From Suillus spraguei (lineage: Eukaryota; Basidiomycota; Agaricomycetes; Boletales; Suillaceae): a stretch of DNA of 64,000 nucleotides. Positions within the stretch are counted from its first letter, which is position 1, and each line of letters begins with the position of its first letter. Below the pieces are notes generated by a model. It did no database searches. It was not told the origin of the DNA and saw nothing but the letters and a program-made list of their open reading frames with translations. The translations under genes were made by a program, and so were the position numbers. Of the stretch, positions 35,723-46,675 are shown piece after piece. The stretch lies in NCBI GenBank assembly GCA_016800925.1, contig JABCPU010000027.1, positions 248,001 through 312,000 on the forward strand, given 5' to 3'.

Positions 35723-37648
35723 ATGACTTTCAAGGCGTTCAGCGTCGCTTTGCCTGATCTTTACGAGGCCTCGATTGTAGAACTTCAAGATGGTCTAGTC
35801 AAAGGATACTTCACTAGTGTCCAACTTGTCAAGGTGGACTCGTGCCGCTCCAGGACATATCCGATCCAGTGTCTAATCAATTACAGGCCTACTTTGACAG
35901 AATCGAGGAAGTCAACTTAAAGGGTCCTGCACTACATGCGGTCATCGAGACTAATCCAATAGCCATATCACAAGCTGCGGCTCTTGATGATGAACGGAAA
36001 GAGAAAGGCAGCCGAGGGCCATTGCACGGAATACCGTTGTTGTTGAAAGATAATATTGCTACACTGCATGAAGAAGGTGAGATTCTTTGTGTTATATATA
36101 CATGCCATACTGATATTTAATATCCGGATAAGGAATGAACACGACCGCAGGTACATCATGTGTTACTGCCTGTCATTTTTGCAGATCATAGCTTTTGGGT
36201 GTATTCTAGGTTCTTACGCGCTGCTGGGTTCTGTTGTTCCTCGAGACGCATTTGTTGCCGCAAAATTACGTGAAGCTGGGGCTATATTCATAGGAAAGGC
36301 AAACCTCTCCGAGTGGTCTGGTATGAGGGGTGAGTGGGGTCATTTAAAGGGAAAGGTCCCAATGGCTTGTCGGAGCGTGGGGGACAAACACTTTCCCCCT
36401 ACTACCCGAATGCACATCCATCTTCTTCAAGCTCCGGCAGTGGCGTTGCGATGGCCATTGGTCTGGCAGCTGGGTCGCTTGGCTCAGAAACACATGGCTC
36501 TATTGTCTATCCAAGTAGCAGGAACAATGTTGTGGGCATCAAGCCCACCATCGGGCTGGTATCTCGCTCAGGCGGTAAGGTTTCTAGGATAGCCATCGAT
36601 TCTCTATCTAATGATCCATATTAGTTATACCTATCTCCTCTCATCAGGATACCACTGGTCCGATATGTCGCTCTGTCACTGACGCTTCCATCTTGTTGAA
36701 TTTCATGGCTGGGCCTGATCCCCGAGATGAAGTTACTTTACACCAGCCAGGGATAGTCCCAGATTACATGAAAGCACTCGACAAAAATGCCCTTAAAGGC
36801 GCTCGTCTTGGAGTGCCTCGTTCCTTCATTCACAATATCAAGACGATCGAGGAGGCGTTCAACTCATCTCTTGACGTCTTCCGAGCGTTGGGAGCAGAAA
36901 TCGTCGACCCTGCAGATTTCCCGGATACAGAAGAATTACTGATATCGAAGGCGGAGAAGCGGGTACTGGACGTGGACTTCAAAGTTGATCTTAACAAGTA
37001 CCTATCGGAACTCGTTAACGTTCCGACAGGTGTCAAGACTCTCGCTGCTCTAATAGAATTCAACGAGAAACGCGCAAACCTAGATCTCCCACCACCATTC
37101 TATAAGGATCAATCGCAGTAGGTCCGCTCATATCTCATATACGATATGCTTTTACACAGGATATCTAGATTCATCCAATCGGAAGCTACGCAAGTGGATG
37201 ACGCCTACTTTGCAGCACTAGCCGAAGATTTTGACTTGGGACGCACGAGGGGAATTGACGCCATCCTGGCCCAGTTTAACCTCGATGCGATAATTCTACC
37301 GACTGACGGACTTGCACCGGGACCCGCAGCAATTGCAGGGTATCCGTTGATTTCAGGCTAGTATTCCTCACTGCGATCTCAACGCTACTCAATGTTATCC
37401 GATATCTAGTACCCCTCGGATTTCAGCCAGATGACGTTGAATTGCTGCCTGCAACGCCATCCTCAGTTTATACACAAGCTCCAGGACTTCCTTTTGGACT
37501 TGCTCTTATGGGGACCGCATATAGCGAGTTTAAGCTCATTGGCTATGCGTATGCGTTTGAGCAGGCTACCCACGTGAGACTCAAGAGAAGGGCCTATGAC
37601 GGTGCAATTCCTAGAACCCAATTAACGGATGTTATGTCTCAGATCTAA
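35723..37648 (+). pseudogene. Amidase B, single-base frameshift
   Basis: The gene starts ATG at 35723 (MTFKAFSVALPDLYEAS) and ends TAA at 37646-37648. It has LLKDN (Lys), SSSSSGSGVAM (cis-Ser) and SETHGSIVYPSS (nucleophile, with His in place of the usual Asp). It is the closest relative of amidase E, and the similarity extends into both flanks. At about 36355-36357 it reads AAAGGTCCC where E reads AAAGGTTCCC. One T is missing, so the frame shifts after GKVP and before NGLSERGGQT. Unless this is a sequencing error, the protein is truncated before the catalytic serines. Everything downstream remains open in the shifted frame, which implies a recent event. Confidence 0.85.
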
Positions 37649-37971
37649 AGTGTCTTTAGCATTGCGTACTGTCGTATGCATCAAATAAATGAGTTATTTT
37701 GGCTGCATGCATTCTGGACATCGGTGCGCGTTACGTGTTTTACGAGAAATATTCATTTTGCTTTTACTTGTAACTTACCTTCGTCGATTCGCACGGTTGG
37801 AGTCCAATATAATATCAAGCGCATTCTTGACGCACGACCCGAGGCGACTGTCGTCACAACTCTCCAATTTAGCAAGGATGCGCCTTCAGACTTTATGTGA
37901 ACACTTTCTACTTTATCACTTGCACAGATGATGTTTTCCCTTCTGCATTGATCATTCTTTTCACCCTCCCT
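37649..37971. other. Convergent spacer with duplicated 3' flank
   Basis: The 3' flank of amidase B (about 37672-37760, with GCATGCATTCTGGACATCG) is repeated in inverse orientation behind amidase E (about 52350-52440). The duplication therefore included non-coding DNA. Confidence 0.6.
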
Positions 37972-39874
37972 TCACATAACGCTCACCAACTGCGTTCTCG
38001 GAATTGCATCATTATATGCCCTTCTCTGAAGTCTCACGTGAGTAGCCTGCTCAAATGCGTAAGCGTAACTGATGAGCTTGAACTCGCTATACGCAGTTCC
38101 CATAAAAGCGATTCCGAAAGGAACTCCTGGGGCCTGACTGTGCAGTGGAGATGGCGTCGCAGGCAGTACCTCGACCCCATCTGGCTGAAAGCCAAGGGGT
38201 ACTAAATATTGAATGGTATAAGTGGCGTAAGCATCACCATACGAAGTACTCGCCTGAAATCAATGGATATCCGGCGATCGCTGTTGGCTTGGGCTCCAGC
38301 ACATCGGTGGGTAGAATTATAGCGTCAAGATTAAACCTGGCCAGGGTGGCATCAATTCCCCTCGTGCGCCCCAAGTCGAAATTTTGAGCCAGTGCTGCAA
38401 AGTATGCATCATCAACTTGTGTGCCTTCCGCCTCTATAAATCTGCATATCTTCTGTGAAAGTATATTGTATGTGATTCAAGCTGACATACCGAGACTGAT
38501 CTGTATAAAATGGGCCTGGAAGTTCTAAGTCTGGATTGATCTTGTTGAATTCAATCAGATCAGCGAGAGTCTTGACGCCTGTAGGGACTTTGACCAATTC
38601 CGATATGTACTTGCTGATACCAACTTTGAAGTCCACAACCATCACCAGATTTTCTGCTTTCGATGCCAGTAGTTCCTCTCCATTTGGAAAATCTGCAGGG
38701 TCGATTATTTCCGCACCTAAAGCTCGAAAGATGTCAAGGGAAGAGTTGAACGTCTCCTCGATTGCCTTCATATTGCGAATAAAGGAACGAGGCACTCCAA
38801 GACGAGCACCCTTAAGGGCATTTTTGTCGAGCGCTTTCACGTAGTCTGGGACTATTCCTGGCTGATGTAAAGTCGCTTCATCTCGAGGATCAGGCCCAGC
38901 GATGAAATTCAACAACAAGGCGGCATCAGTGACAGAGCGACACATCGGGCCAGGAGTATCTTGATTAGACGAGTAAGGCACCACTAGCATTCGCCGTCAT
39001 CAAAGGGGCGACTAAGAACTATAACTGGAAGCCGTACCGCCTGAACGAGATACTAGCCCAACAGTGGGCTTGATACCCACAATATTATTCCTGCTACTTG
39101 GAGCTACGATAGAAGCACGAGTTTCTGTGCCAAGGGATCCGGCTGCCAGACCAACAGCCATCGCAACACCACTTCCGGAACTCGAAGCAAATGGATCAGC
39201 GTTTGGATAGTACGGACAACGAGTCTGTCCCCCCGCCCCGAGAATCCACGAGGAAGTGGAATAGACCTCGCACCAGCCCATTCGGACAGGTTTGTTTTGC
39301 CTATGAATATAGCTCCAGCCTCACGCAATTTTGCTGCTACAAATGCGTCCCGAGGAACCACAGAACCCAGCAGTGCGTAGGAACCTAGAACGGAACCACA
39401 AAGATTTAGGATTTACTAGACACAGCCAGTAGCGCGGGATGTACCTGCAGTAGTATTCATGCCTCATCTGGATCTTAGTCTGGTGTTGCATGTGTGTAAC
39501 GCAGAGTACCTCACCTTCTTCGTACAACGTAGCAATGTTGTCTTTCAACAATAATGGTATTCCATGTAATGGCCCACGACTGCCTTTTTCTTTCCGTTCA
39601 TTGTCAAGGGCCGCAGCTTGTGTAAGAGCTTTCGGATTAGTTTCTATGACTGCATGTAATGCAGGGCCTTTGAGGTTAACTTCTTCAATTCTGCTAAGGT
39701 AGGCCTACGATCACTCAGTGGTGAAGCCTGTATCAGGTATGTGCTGATATAGCAACTTACTTTTACAAGCTGAACGCTACTGAACAATCCTTGTGCTAGA
39801 CCATCTTGGAGTTCTGCGATTGAAGCCTCGTAAAGATCAGGTACAGTACTACCGTTAAAAGCATTGGAAGTCAT
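37972..39874 (-). pseudogene. Amidase C, single-base frameshift
   Basis: Starts ATG at 39874 (MTSNAFNGSTVPDLYEASIA) and ends TGA at 37972-37974. The triad region is LLKDN, FASSSGSGVAM and GTETRASIVAPSS; both the Asp and the Gly before the nucleophile are changed (Arg, Ala). In the run of six C at 39229-39234 (plus strand) one base is missing relative to the family: the frame leaves after GFSGRG and resumes as GGQTRCPYYPN one frame over. The C-terminal part is intact. It is either a pseudogene or a homopolymer error. It is convergent with amidase B. Confidence 0.85.
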
Positions 39875-39944
39875 GATTGCAGGTCCCAGTAATCAGAGAG
39901 CGAAGTTAGAAATAAGGGTCGGGCCCAAATTCGTTGCGAGAAAT

Positions 39945-39958
39945 GGTCACTGATAAGG
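39945..39958 (+). promoter_or_regulatory. GATA-type site upstream of amidase C
   Basis: GGTCACTGATAAGG, about 70-85 bp before the ATG at 39874; a variant of the element in front of A, B and E. Confidence 0.45.
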
Positions 39959-41126
39959 GTCTGCAATATAAGTAGGAGCGGAGACCCTTGCGTGGACGTA
40001 AAATCGACCATTTGAGGTCACCAGTTTCGCAGTTCAGGATCCTGATAAGCCATATCTTTAGACATTTGATTGTGCGAGTCTGGTGATCATAGAGTCTATC
40101 AGCTGACTTGCACATTGCTTTTGAGTTACGCATCATTGAAGTCAGATGGACGTACATAAATGCTCTGACATCGGGTTTCTCCGGAGGTCCTTTCAAATGC
40201 CGGTAAGTGCAAGTCAGGAAAGTTTCAGCCGGGCGCAGGGAATAATTCAGGCGTCTCCTCGGTTGATGTAAGCTTGATAAATCATAGTCTGATCAATGGA
40301 GTCCGACCTGCGTACGCAGTGGGTTTGTTTGCTTGTAAAGACCGATGAACGTTATGAATGGTCGCTAGTACTACTACGCGCACCAAAGTAGAGAGTGAAG
40401 TTAGTGCCTGAAGATCAACAACTCGTTCGACATGATTCTTTACGTCTGACATAACGAAGAAACATCATGTCTGAAGATAGTGCACTTTCGTAGCAGAGAC
40501 GCCTTATAAGATGGAAGCCAATGCGAAAAACAAGCACATCTTGTTACATTTCTGTCCTCGTGATCCTGACAGTGTTATTTTTTAGTTCTGGACGAAGCAT
40601 TTTGGAAATTACCCGAGGGTAGAAACACTAAGCTCGAGATCAGACGAGAGTAAACGTGTATGAGCGTATGTGATTGAACGGGAATAGGAGACGATAGTCG
40701 TTTACATGAGTTCTCGTCTGGTATAAGTATGCGTCGGGGCAAACAACACGCGGTGTCCAAACAGCAGCGTTCTGAGTAAGCCATGCTTACACATTTCCTG
40801 AAATCACTGTTGATCTGGTGCCCGAACAGTGTTTTTGCTTCAATATAGTGGGCGGACCGCCCCAGTAGTACATACTTGACATCTGACCTCCGGCAGATGT
40901 TTATTAAAAGTCAATTTGATGCAAAAAATCTGACCGCCCTAGCGCATCATCTGAAGATTCCGCAGTCTTTCATGTTCATGAATAGCCCGGGTCCGAATTT
41001 TCGGTATCTTGTGACAGAGTGTGGAACACGCATCATTTCGATCTGAGCGATGACCGTGCATCGCATTGGCATTAGACTCTTTCGACGGGTGTAGGTCATT
41101 GCTATCGGGCACTTTCTTTTGATACC
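39959..41126. other. No defensible gene
   Basis: Divergent region between amidase C and the first cystine-knot gene. Only short frames occur, with no motif. Confidence 0.5.
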
Positions 41127-41474
41127 AGCTGTAGAATTAGTCATCATAGTGCAACAAAAAGCACCCTTGGCACCACCTCAAAGACATTCCCATGGTCTTT
41201 CTAATCCAGTTTTCGTATTATGGGAAACGAGGCCAAAAGACTATCCCCGGGTCTCCACCAGGTGCCGCAATAGGCTCGTGGAGTGAGTGAGAACACGACA
41301 TATCGAGCATTAACTTCCCAACTGACTTTGGTCGCTGCGCTGGCAAGGAAGGCCGTCAATCGATGATGCTGGCACTGCAGGACCACTGCAGGTTTTGCCA
41401 AGATTCTGCGCCATTTCTGTCAGCAATGGCAATTTCGCCAATTCAATCAAGATTGCCCATAAATATGTGCAGGA

Positions 41475-41481
41475 TATAAAA
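41475..41481 (+). promoter_or_regulatory. TATA box of knottin-like gene 1
   Basis: TATAAAA, 94 bp before the ATG, in the conserved promoter block GCAGGATATAAAA shared with gene 2. Confidence 0.55.
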
Positions 41482-41574
41482 GCTAATCGTCGTCCTACAG
41501 TTTTCCCCATTCTCAGAGATATCGATATCATTCGAGATTCCCCTCGAAAAATTGTATATCACTTCGCACAGAAA

Positions 41575-41826
41575 ATGCGTTTATCCATCCCCGCCATTGT
41601 TGTTGCCTTGACAGCATCTATGTTTGTCAGTGCATGTTCGTCTGAGGGACAAGCTTGCAATGATGATGACGATTGTTGCACCGACCCCTCGAACTTGGTT
41701 TGTGACCTTGGTGAGGTGAGTATTATAAGCAGATCGCTGTGCAACCAGGATTCAACCCTATGACTCACTTGCACGCCTCAGGATGGAACCATGATCTGCG
41801 AGGCAGAAGAACTATTCAGAAATTGA
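41575..41826 (+). CDS. Secreted cystine-knot-like peptide 1
   Basis: Exons 41575-41715 and 41782-41826 (66-bp intron) give 61 residues. The signal peptide MRLSIPAIVVALTASMFVSA is followed by six cysteines spaced C-x6-C-x5-CC-x7-C-x9-C, the pattern of inhibitor cystine knots (knottins). The intron falls after DLGE; exon 2 gives DGTMICEAEELFRN. It is Asp/Glu-rich and predicted acidic. Two close paralogues follow in tandem. I do not know a described family it belongs to. Fold by cysteine spacing is inference; a role as a small secreted protein or effector is possible but not shown. Confidence 0.8.
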
Positions 41827-42388
41827 GCCGGCAGCCCGAATGGCAATTAATTTTTCTGCTTTCGTTTTGGTATTATGATTGATGGTGCAATACCTAGTTC
41901 GGAACCCATCAATACAATTGTATTTGGACCTGCTCGAGCAATGTGGATATCTGAATTTAATGCTTGGCAGCCCGTAACTGGCGTTCAGTAGAATCAGTCA
42001 TCATAGTACAACAAAAAGCACTCTTGGCACCACATCAAAGACAAATTCATGGTCTTTCTAATACGATTTTCATATTATTGGAAATGAGGACGAAAGACTA
42101 TTCCCAGGACCCAGGTGCTGCGATAGGCACCTGCCTTTGCAAGGGTAGAGTGAGTGAGAACTTCTCAACTTTGTTGCTGCGGCTGCAGGTTCAAATGATG
42201 AAGTAATGAGCGAGAGATCAGGATTCAGGGTGAGACGAACCGGGGTTTAAGCGAACTCTCTGTGGCTACAAAGAGAGAATCGTTTATGCCTGCTAGGAAT
42301 ATAGGTTCTGCCAAAATTGTGCCATCCCACAGCAACGACAATTTCGCAAAATCAATTAACTTGATCGTGCCCATAAGTATATGCAGGA

Positions 42389-42395
42389 TATAAAA
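42389..42395 (+). promoter_or_regulatory. TATA box of knottin-like gene 2
   Basis: TATAAAA, 86 bp before the ATG, in the same promoter context as gene 1. Confidence 0.55.
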
Positions 42396-42480
42396 CCTGA
42401 TAGTCGTCCTACAATGTTCCCCCATCCTCAGAGATATCATTCAAAATCCTCAGAAAATTATATATCGCCTTGCATAGAAA

Positions 42481-42733
42481 ATGCGTTTATCCATCCTCAC
42501 CGTTGCTGTTGCTTTGACACCATCTATGTTTGTCAGTGCATGTTCGGTCTTGGGAGAAACTTGCACTTCCAGTCATGATTGTTGCATCATCGACGGGTTG
42601 GTCTTGGTTTGCAACTTGGTGAGTATGAGCAGATTGATGTGTAACCAGGATTCAACTACAATGATGACTCACCTGCGCGCCTTAGGATGGGAGTAAGATC
42701 TGCCTAGTAGATCCAAACTTACATAGAAATTGA
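42481..42733 (+). CDS. Secreted cystine-knot-like peptide 2
   Basis: Exons 42481-42618 and 42686-42733 (67-bp intron) give 61 residues. The signal peptide is nearly identical to gene 1 (MRLSILTVAVALTPSMFVSA). Mature spacing is C-x6-C-x5-CC-x8-C-x7-C. The residues between cysteines differ strongly from gene 1 (VLGET, TSSHD, IIDGLVLV) while the signal peptide, intron and flanks are conserved, as seen in families with a diversifying mature peptide. Exon 2 ends KICLVDPNLHRN. Confidence 0.8.
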
Positions 42734-43069
42734 GCCGGCAGCCCGAGTGGCACGTCGAGACAGTAATTATTTTTCTGCTTTCGCTTTGGCATTATGGTTG
42801 ATGGTGCAATATCTAGTTCGGAACCCATCAGTACAGTTGTATTTAGAGTCTTGGACGAGTTTTTATACTCCTCGAGCAATAATGTGGATGTTTGAATTTA
42901 ATGCTTGGCAGCCCGTAACTGGCAACTGGCGTTGGTGAGGCCGAAATCACCAAAACTCATTGCTGCAGCAGCAAGCGAGTGGCTGTTATCACCGTGCAAT
43001 GATAATGTCATCAATATTGACGCAGAAGAGCTAAAAAAAGGTGCTGCAATAGGTTCCTGCGTTTGCGAG

Positions 43070-43640
43070 TGTAAGGCTGTCTTGAAGTTCGGCAGGGAAT
43101 TGTGAGTGTAAACGATGGAGATAAGAGATGAAAAGTGAAAGCGGCAAGCAACAGGTCGGCGTAGGATTTGACTTTTTGAGGCTGGTAACAGGACGGAACG
43201 TCTTTAAGGACTTTCTCTGAGGTGAGCGGGAATCTTCTAGGATAGAATTCGCTGTAGATACCAAAGTGTACATGAGCTAGATATACGGAAAATGATAAGG
43301 TTTGACATGGACGCGCCACAGAAAATAAAGAGGGCATGAAGATCGAGTGCGCACTTTTTTGACAGTGGCAAGGAAAATAGTGTGTCAGAAACGAGAGTGA
43401 AGGACTGAATGTAGAGAAGGATAACAGTTTTATAGTAACAGGGACTGAGAGCATGTGGAGTGGGGACGGTACGTCGGTAGTGAAGTAATAAGGTAAGAGA
43501 AAGGATGTATCCGCGTGACTCGGGTGCGAAAGGTAACGTTCTTCGCATCCGTGAGTCACATGGACGGTCTCGAACGCCTCAAGCGTTTAAGGTTTGATTT
43601 GAAGTCTTGGTCGGGGCGTAGAGGATACACAATCCTTACA
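43070..43640 (+). mobile_element. Solo LTR, 571 bp
   Basis: TGTAAGG...CCTTACA with 7-bp inverted ends, inserted in the 5' block of the third tandem unit. Neighbouring units show the empty site (...TTTGCAAGGGTAGAGTG...). The flanks are CGAG on the left and CGGG on the right, a degenerate 4-bp duplication. There is no internal retroelement sequence. It is a relative of the interrupted repeat at 127-338/5443-5601. Confidence 0.8.
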
Positions 43641-44012
43641 CGGGGGTAGAGTGAGTGAGAGAAAAATAACGAGCATCAACTTCTCAACTTTGTCACTGTG
43701 CTGGCAGGGTCGCTGCAGGTTCAGATAATGAAGTAATGAGTAGAGATCAGAATTCAGGATGAGACACTGGGGGTTTAAGCGAACCTTCTGTGGATACGAA
43801 GAGAGTCGTCGTTGATGCCTGTTGGAAACATAGGTTCTGCCAAAATTGTGCCACCTCACAGCAATGACAATTTCACAAAATAAATTAACTTGATCGTTTC
43901 CATAAGTATGTGCAGGATATGAAACCTGATCGTCGGCCTACAGTGTCCACCCATCCTCAGAGATATCATTCGAGATCCCCTTCAGAAGATTATATATCAC
44001 CTTGCACACAAA

Positions 44013-44261
44013 ATGCGTTTATCCATCCTCGCCGTTGTTGTTGCTTTGACAGCATCTATGTTTGTCAGTGCATGTTCAAAAAAGGGACAACCTTGCGGTT
44101 CAGATGATGATTGTTGCACCCACCCTGACTCGAATTTGCTTTGTGACATGGGTGAGGTGAGTATGAGCAGATCGCTGTGCAACCAGGATTCAACCCCATA
44201 ACTCACCTGCGCGCCTCAGGATGGAACTGGCATGATCTGCGAGGCAGAAGAACTATTCTGA
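44013..44261 (+). CDS. Secreted cystine-knot-like peptide 3
   Basis: Exons 44013-44156 and 44220-44261 (63-bp intron) give 61 residues. Signal peptide MRLSILAVVVALTASMFVSA; mature spacing C-x6-C-x5-CC-x8-C-x10-C. The stop comes earlier than in gene 1 because AGA AAT TGA is replaced by an immediate TGA after ELF. The promoter position of the TATA box reads TATGAAA (43918-43924) instead of TATAAAA, so expression may be lower. The solo LTR lies 373 bp upstream. Confidence 0.78.
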
Positions 44262-44515
44262 AATTGAGCCGGCAGCCCGAATGGTAATTATTTTTTCTGC
44301 TTTCGCTTTGGTATTATGATTGATGGTGCAATACCTAGTTCGGAGCCCATCAGCACAGTTGTATTTGGACGAGTTTCATACTGCTCGAGCAATGTATATC
44401 TTAGGATTTAATGCTTGGCAGTCCGTAAGTTGTAACTGGCGTTGATGAGGTCGAAATCGCCAAACTCACGAAGTTCGAACGGGTGCAATGATTATGTCAT
44501 CAACATTGAGTACAC

Positions 44516-44736
44516 CCGTTCTCCCTTACTTTAAAGACCAGTCCACCACCCGTTGTGCCTTTGGCTTCCTGGCCTTGGCTGCATCCTAATAAATTTGTTT
44601 CGAGCACGCCACACTCTCCCACACCCTTCCCCCCTTACTTTATAGATTTATAGATCCTGGAATATTATCATGATGGACCAAAGTATAGCTGGAAAAAGCA
44701 TGTAGTTGTACGCGCCAGTCACGTACTCGTCCCTGT
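44516..44736. other. Spacer
   Basis: Pyrimidine-rich spacer of 221 bp between the truncated fourth tandem unit and the end of amidase D. I see no gene in it. Confidence 0.5.
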
Positions 44737-46675
44737 TCAAATCACGTCCTTGATTTGCGTCGTGGGAATTGCTTCAGCATAAGCCCTTCTCTTCAAACGG
44801 ACTTGCGTGGCCTGCTCAAACGCATAAGCGAAGCCAATAAGACTGAATTCGCTGTATGCGGTGCCTATAAAGGCTATCCCGAACGGAAGGCCCGGAGCTT
44901 GTTTGTGCAGTGGTGCAGCAGGATCTGGCAATACCTCAACGTTATCTGGCTGGAAACCCAGTGGAACTAAACATTTGATTTAAGCAAAGGAATGGTCGTA
45001 AAAATGGCGATTCGCACCTGAGATTATAGGGTATCCGGAAATCGCTGCAGGTCTTGAGGCGGTCCCTAAAGAAATTTGAGATCCCGAAATCGCCAGTATA
45101 TAATCGACGTACCATCAGTAGGAAGAATGATTGCGTCCAATTTGAATTTTTGGAGAGTCGCATCAATGCCTCGTCTCCGGCCTAAATCAAAATCTTCAGA
45201 TAAGGCTGCATAATACGCATCATTCTTTTCCGTTGCTTCAGCAGCAATGAACCTTGTAGCAGAGTGAGTAACTCCATAGTACCACCAGCTCGTCAACCCA
45301 CCTAGATTGATCGTCATGGTATGGTGGTATAAGCTCTAAATCCGCATGGGTATTGTTGAATTCGATCAAATCTGCGAGGTTCTTTACGCCAGTAGGAACC
45401 TCGAGTAACCCCGAAATATACTCGGTCAGATCAACCTTGAAGTCCGTCTGGAGCACGAGCGTTTCTGCTTGCGACTCCTTCATTTCCACTGCACAGGGAA
45501 AATCGGCTGGATCTACTATCTCCGCGCCGAGTGCTCGGAAGGTATCTAAAGAAGTGTTGAAAGCTTCCAGAACTGCTTCACTGTCGGGCAGGAATATCCG
45601 CGGCACTCCCAATCGCTTGCCTTTCAGAGCATTCAGATCGAGCGCTTTCATATAGTCAGGGAGAACACCAGGTTGCTGCAACGTGACTACGTCTCGAGGA
45701 TCTGGTCCTGCTATAACGGAGAGCAAAAGGGCTGCATCTGTGACTGACCGACACATAGGCCCAGTCGTGTCTTGATGCGATGAAATAGGTATCACTAAAG
45801 AGACTCAGTCAACTGTCAAGGTAGGATTGAAAATGTAAATACCTCCAGCTCGAGAAACCAGCCCTACGGTGGGCTTAATGCCTACCACATTGTTCTTGCT
45901 GCTTGGCGAGACAATAGAACCATCCGTCTCTGAGCCCAGAGAGCCAGCAGCAAGACCGACGGCCATCGCAACCCCACTCCCAGAGCTTGATCCAGATGCA
46001 TCTCCATTCGGATAATAGGGGCAAAGGGTCTGGCCTCCACGGCCTGAGAAGCCGTTTGGAACTTTGCCGCGATAGTTTGCCCATTCAGAGAGGTTCGCCT
46101 TTCCGAGGAAGATAGCACCAGCCTCACGGAGCTTTGCAGCAACAAATGCATCCCTCGGAACGACGGAGCCGAGGAGAGCATAGGAGCCTAATTTCGTTAA
46201 ATGTTTAATCCAGAACTAGACGTTCTTGGATATCATACCGGCGGTAGTATTCATGCCTTCGGCAGGATCAGCATACTGAACACGCATCGTCGATAATTAC
46301 GTACCCTCTTCATGCAATGTAGCAATGTTGTCTTTCAGTAGCAAAGGGACGCCGTGTAGTGGGCCTCTGCTACCTTTAGACTTGCGCTCGGCATCAAGTT
46401 TTGCGGCCTGAGATAGAGCATTCGGATTCGTCTCGATGACTGCATGGAGAGCTGCACCCTTCAGATTAACTTCATCAATTCTTGCAAGATAAGCCTGTAT
46501 TTGCGTGAATCATTATGAAATAAACCAATTAGTTGTAGTAACTTACCTTGACGAGATCAACGCTCGTAAAGTGCCTCAGCTCAAGACCCTTCTGAAGGAC
46601 AAGAATTCCGGATTCATATAAATCAGGAAACACCTTCTCCGAAAGCACATCATGATCGGGCATGTCTCCAGACAT
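44737..46675 (-). CDS. Amidase D, amidase-signature family
   Basis: Starts ATG at 46675 (MSGDMPDHDVLSEKVFPDLY) and ends at 44737-44739; about 560 residues. The triad is canonical: LLKDN, ASGSSSGSGVAM and GSETDGSIVSPSS, the only copy of the five with an intact ETDGSI. NGFSGRGGQT is in frame. It is the most divergent paralogue, with a different N-terminus. It has an extra 46-47 bp intron near 45064-45110 splitting ILPTDG from TASRPAAISG, and its promoter lacks the GATA element of the other four. It is probably the older, functional member. The substrate is unknown. Confidence 0.87.

Larger units (their letters stand above)
41127..44515. repeat. Tandem segmental repeats carrying cystine-knot genes
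   Basis: Units of about 0.9 kb (longer in the third, which holds a solo LTR) recur head to tail. Each has a 5' block (GTCATCATAGT.CAACAAAAAGCAC; TAGAGTGAGTGAG), a promoter with TATA, a two-exon gene, and a 3' block (GGTGCAATACCTAGTTCGG; TTTAATGCTTGGCAG). Units start near 41127, 41995 and 42940. A fourth begins near 44440 (AATGATTATGTCATCAACATTGA) and is cut off near 44515, close to the amidase D flank. Confidence 0.75.
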
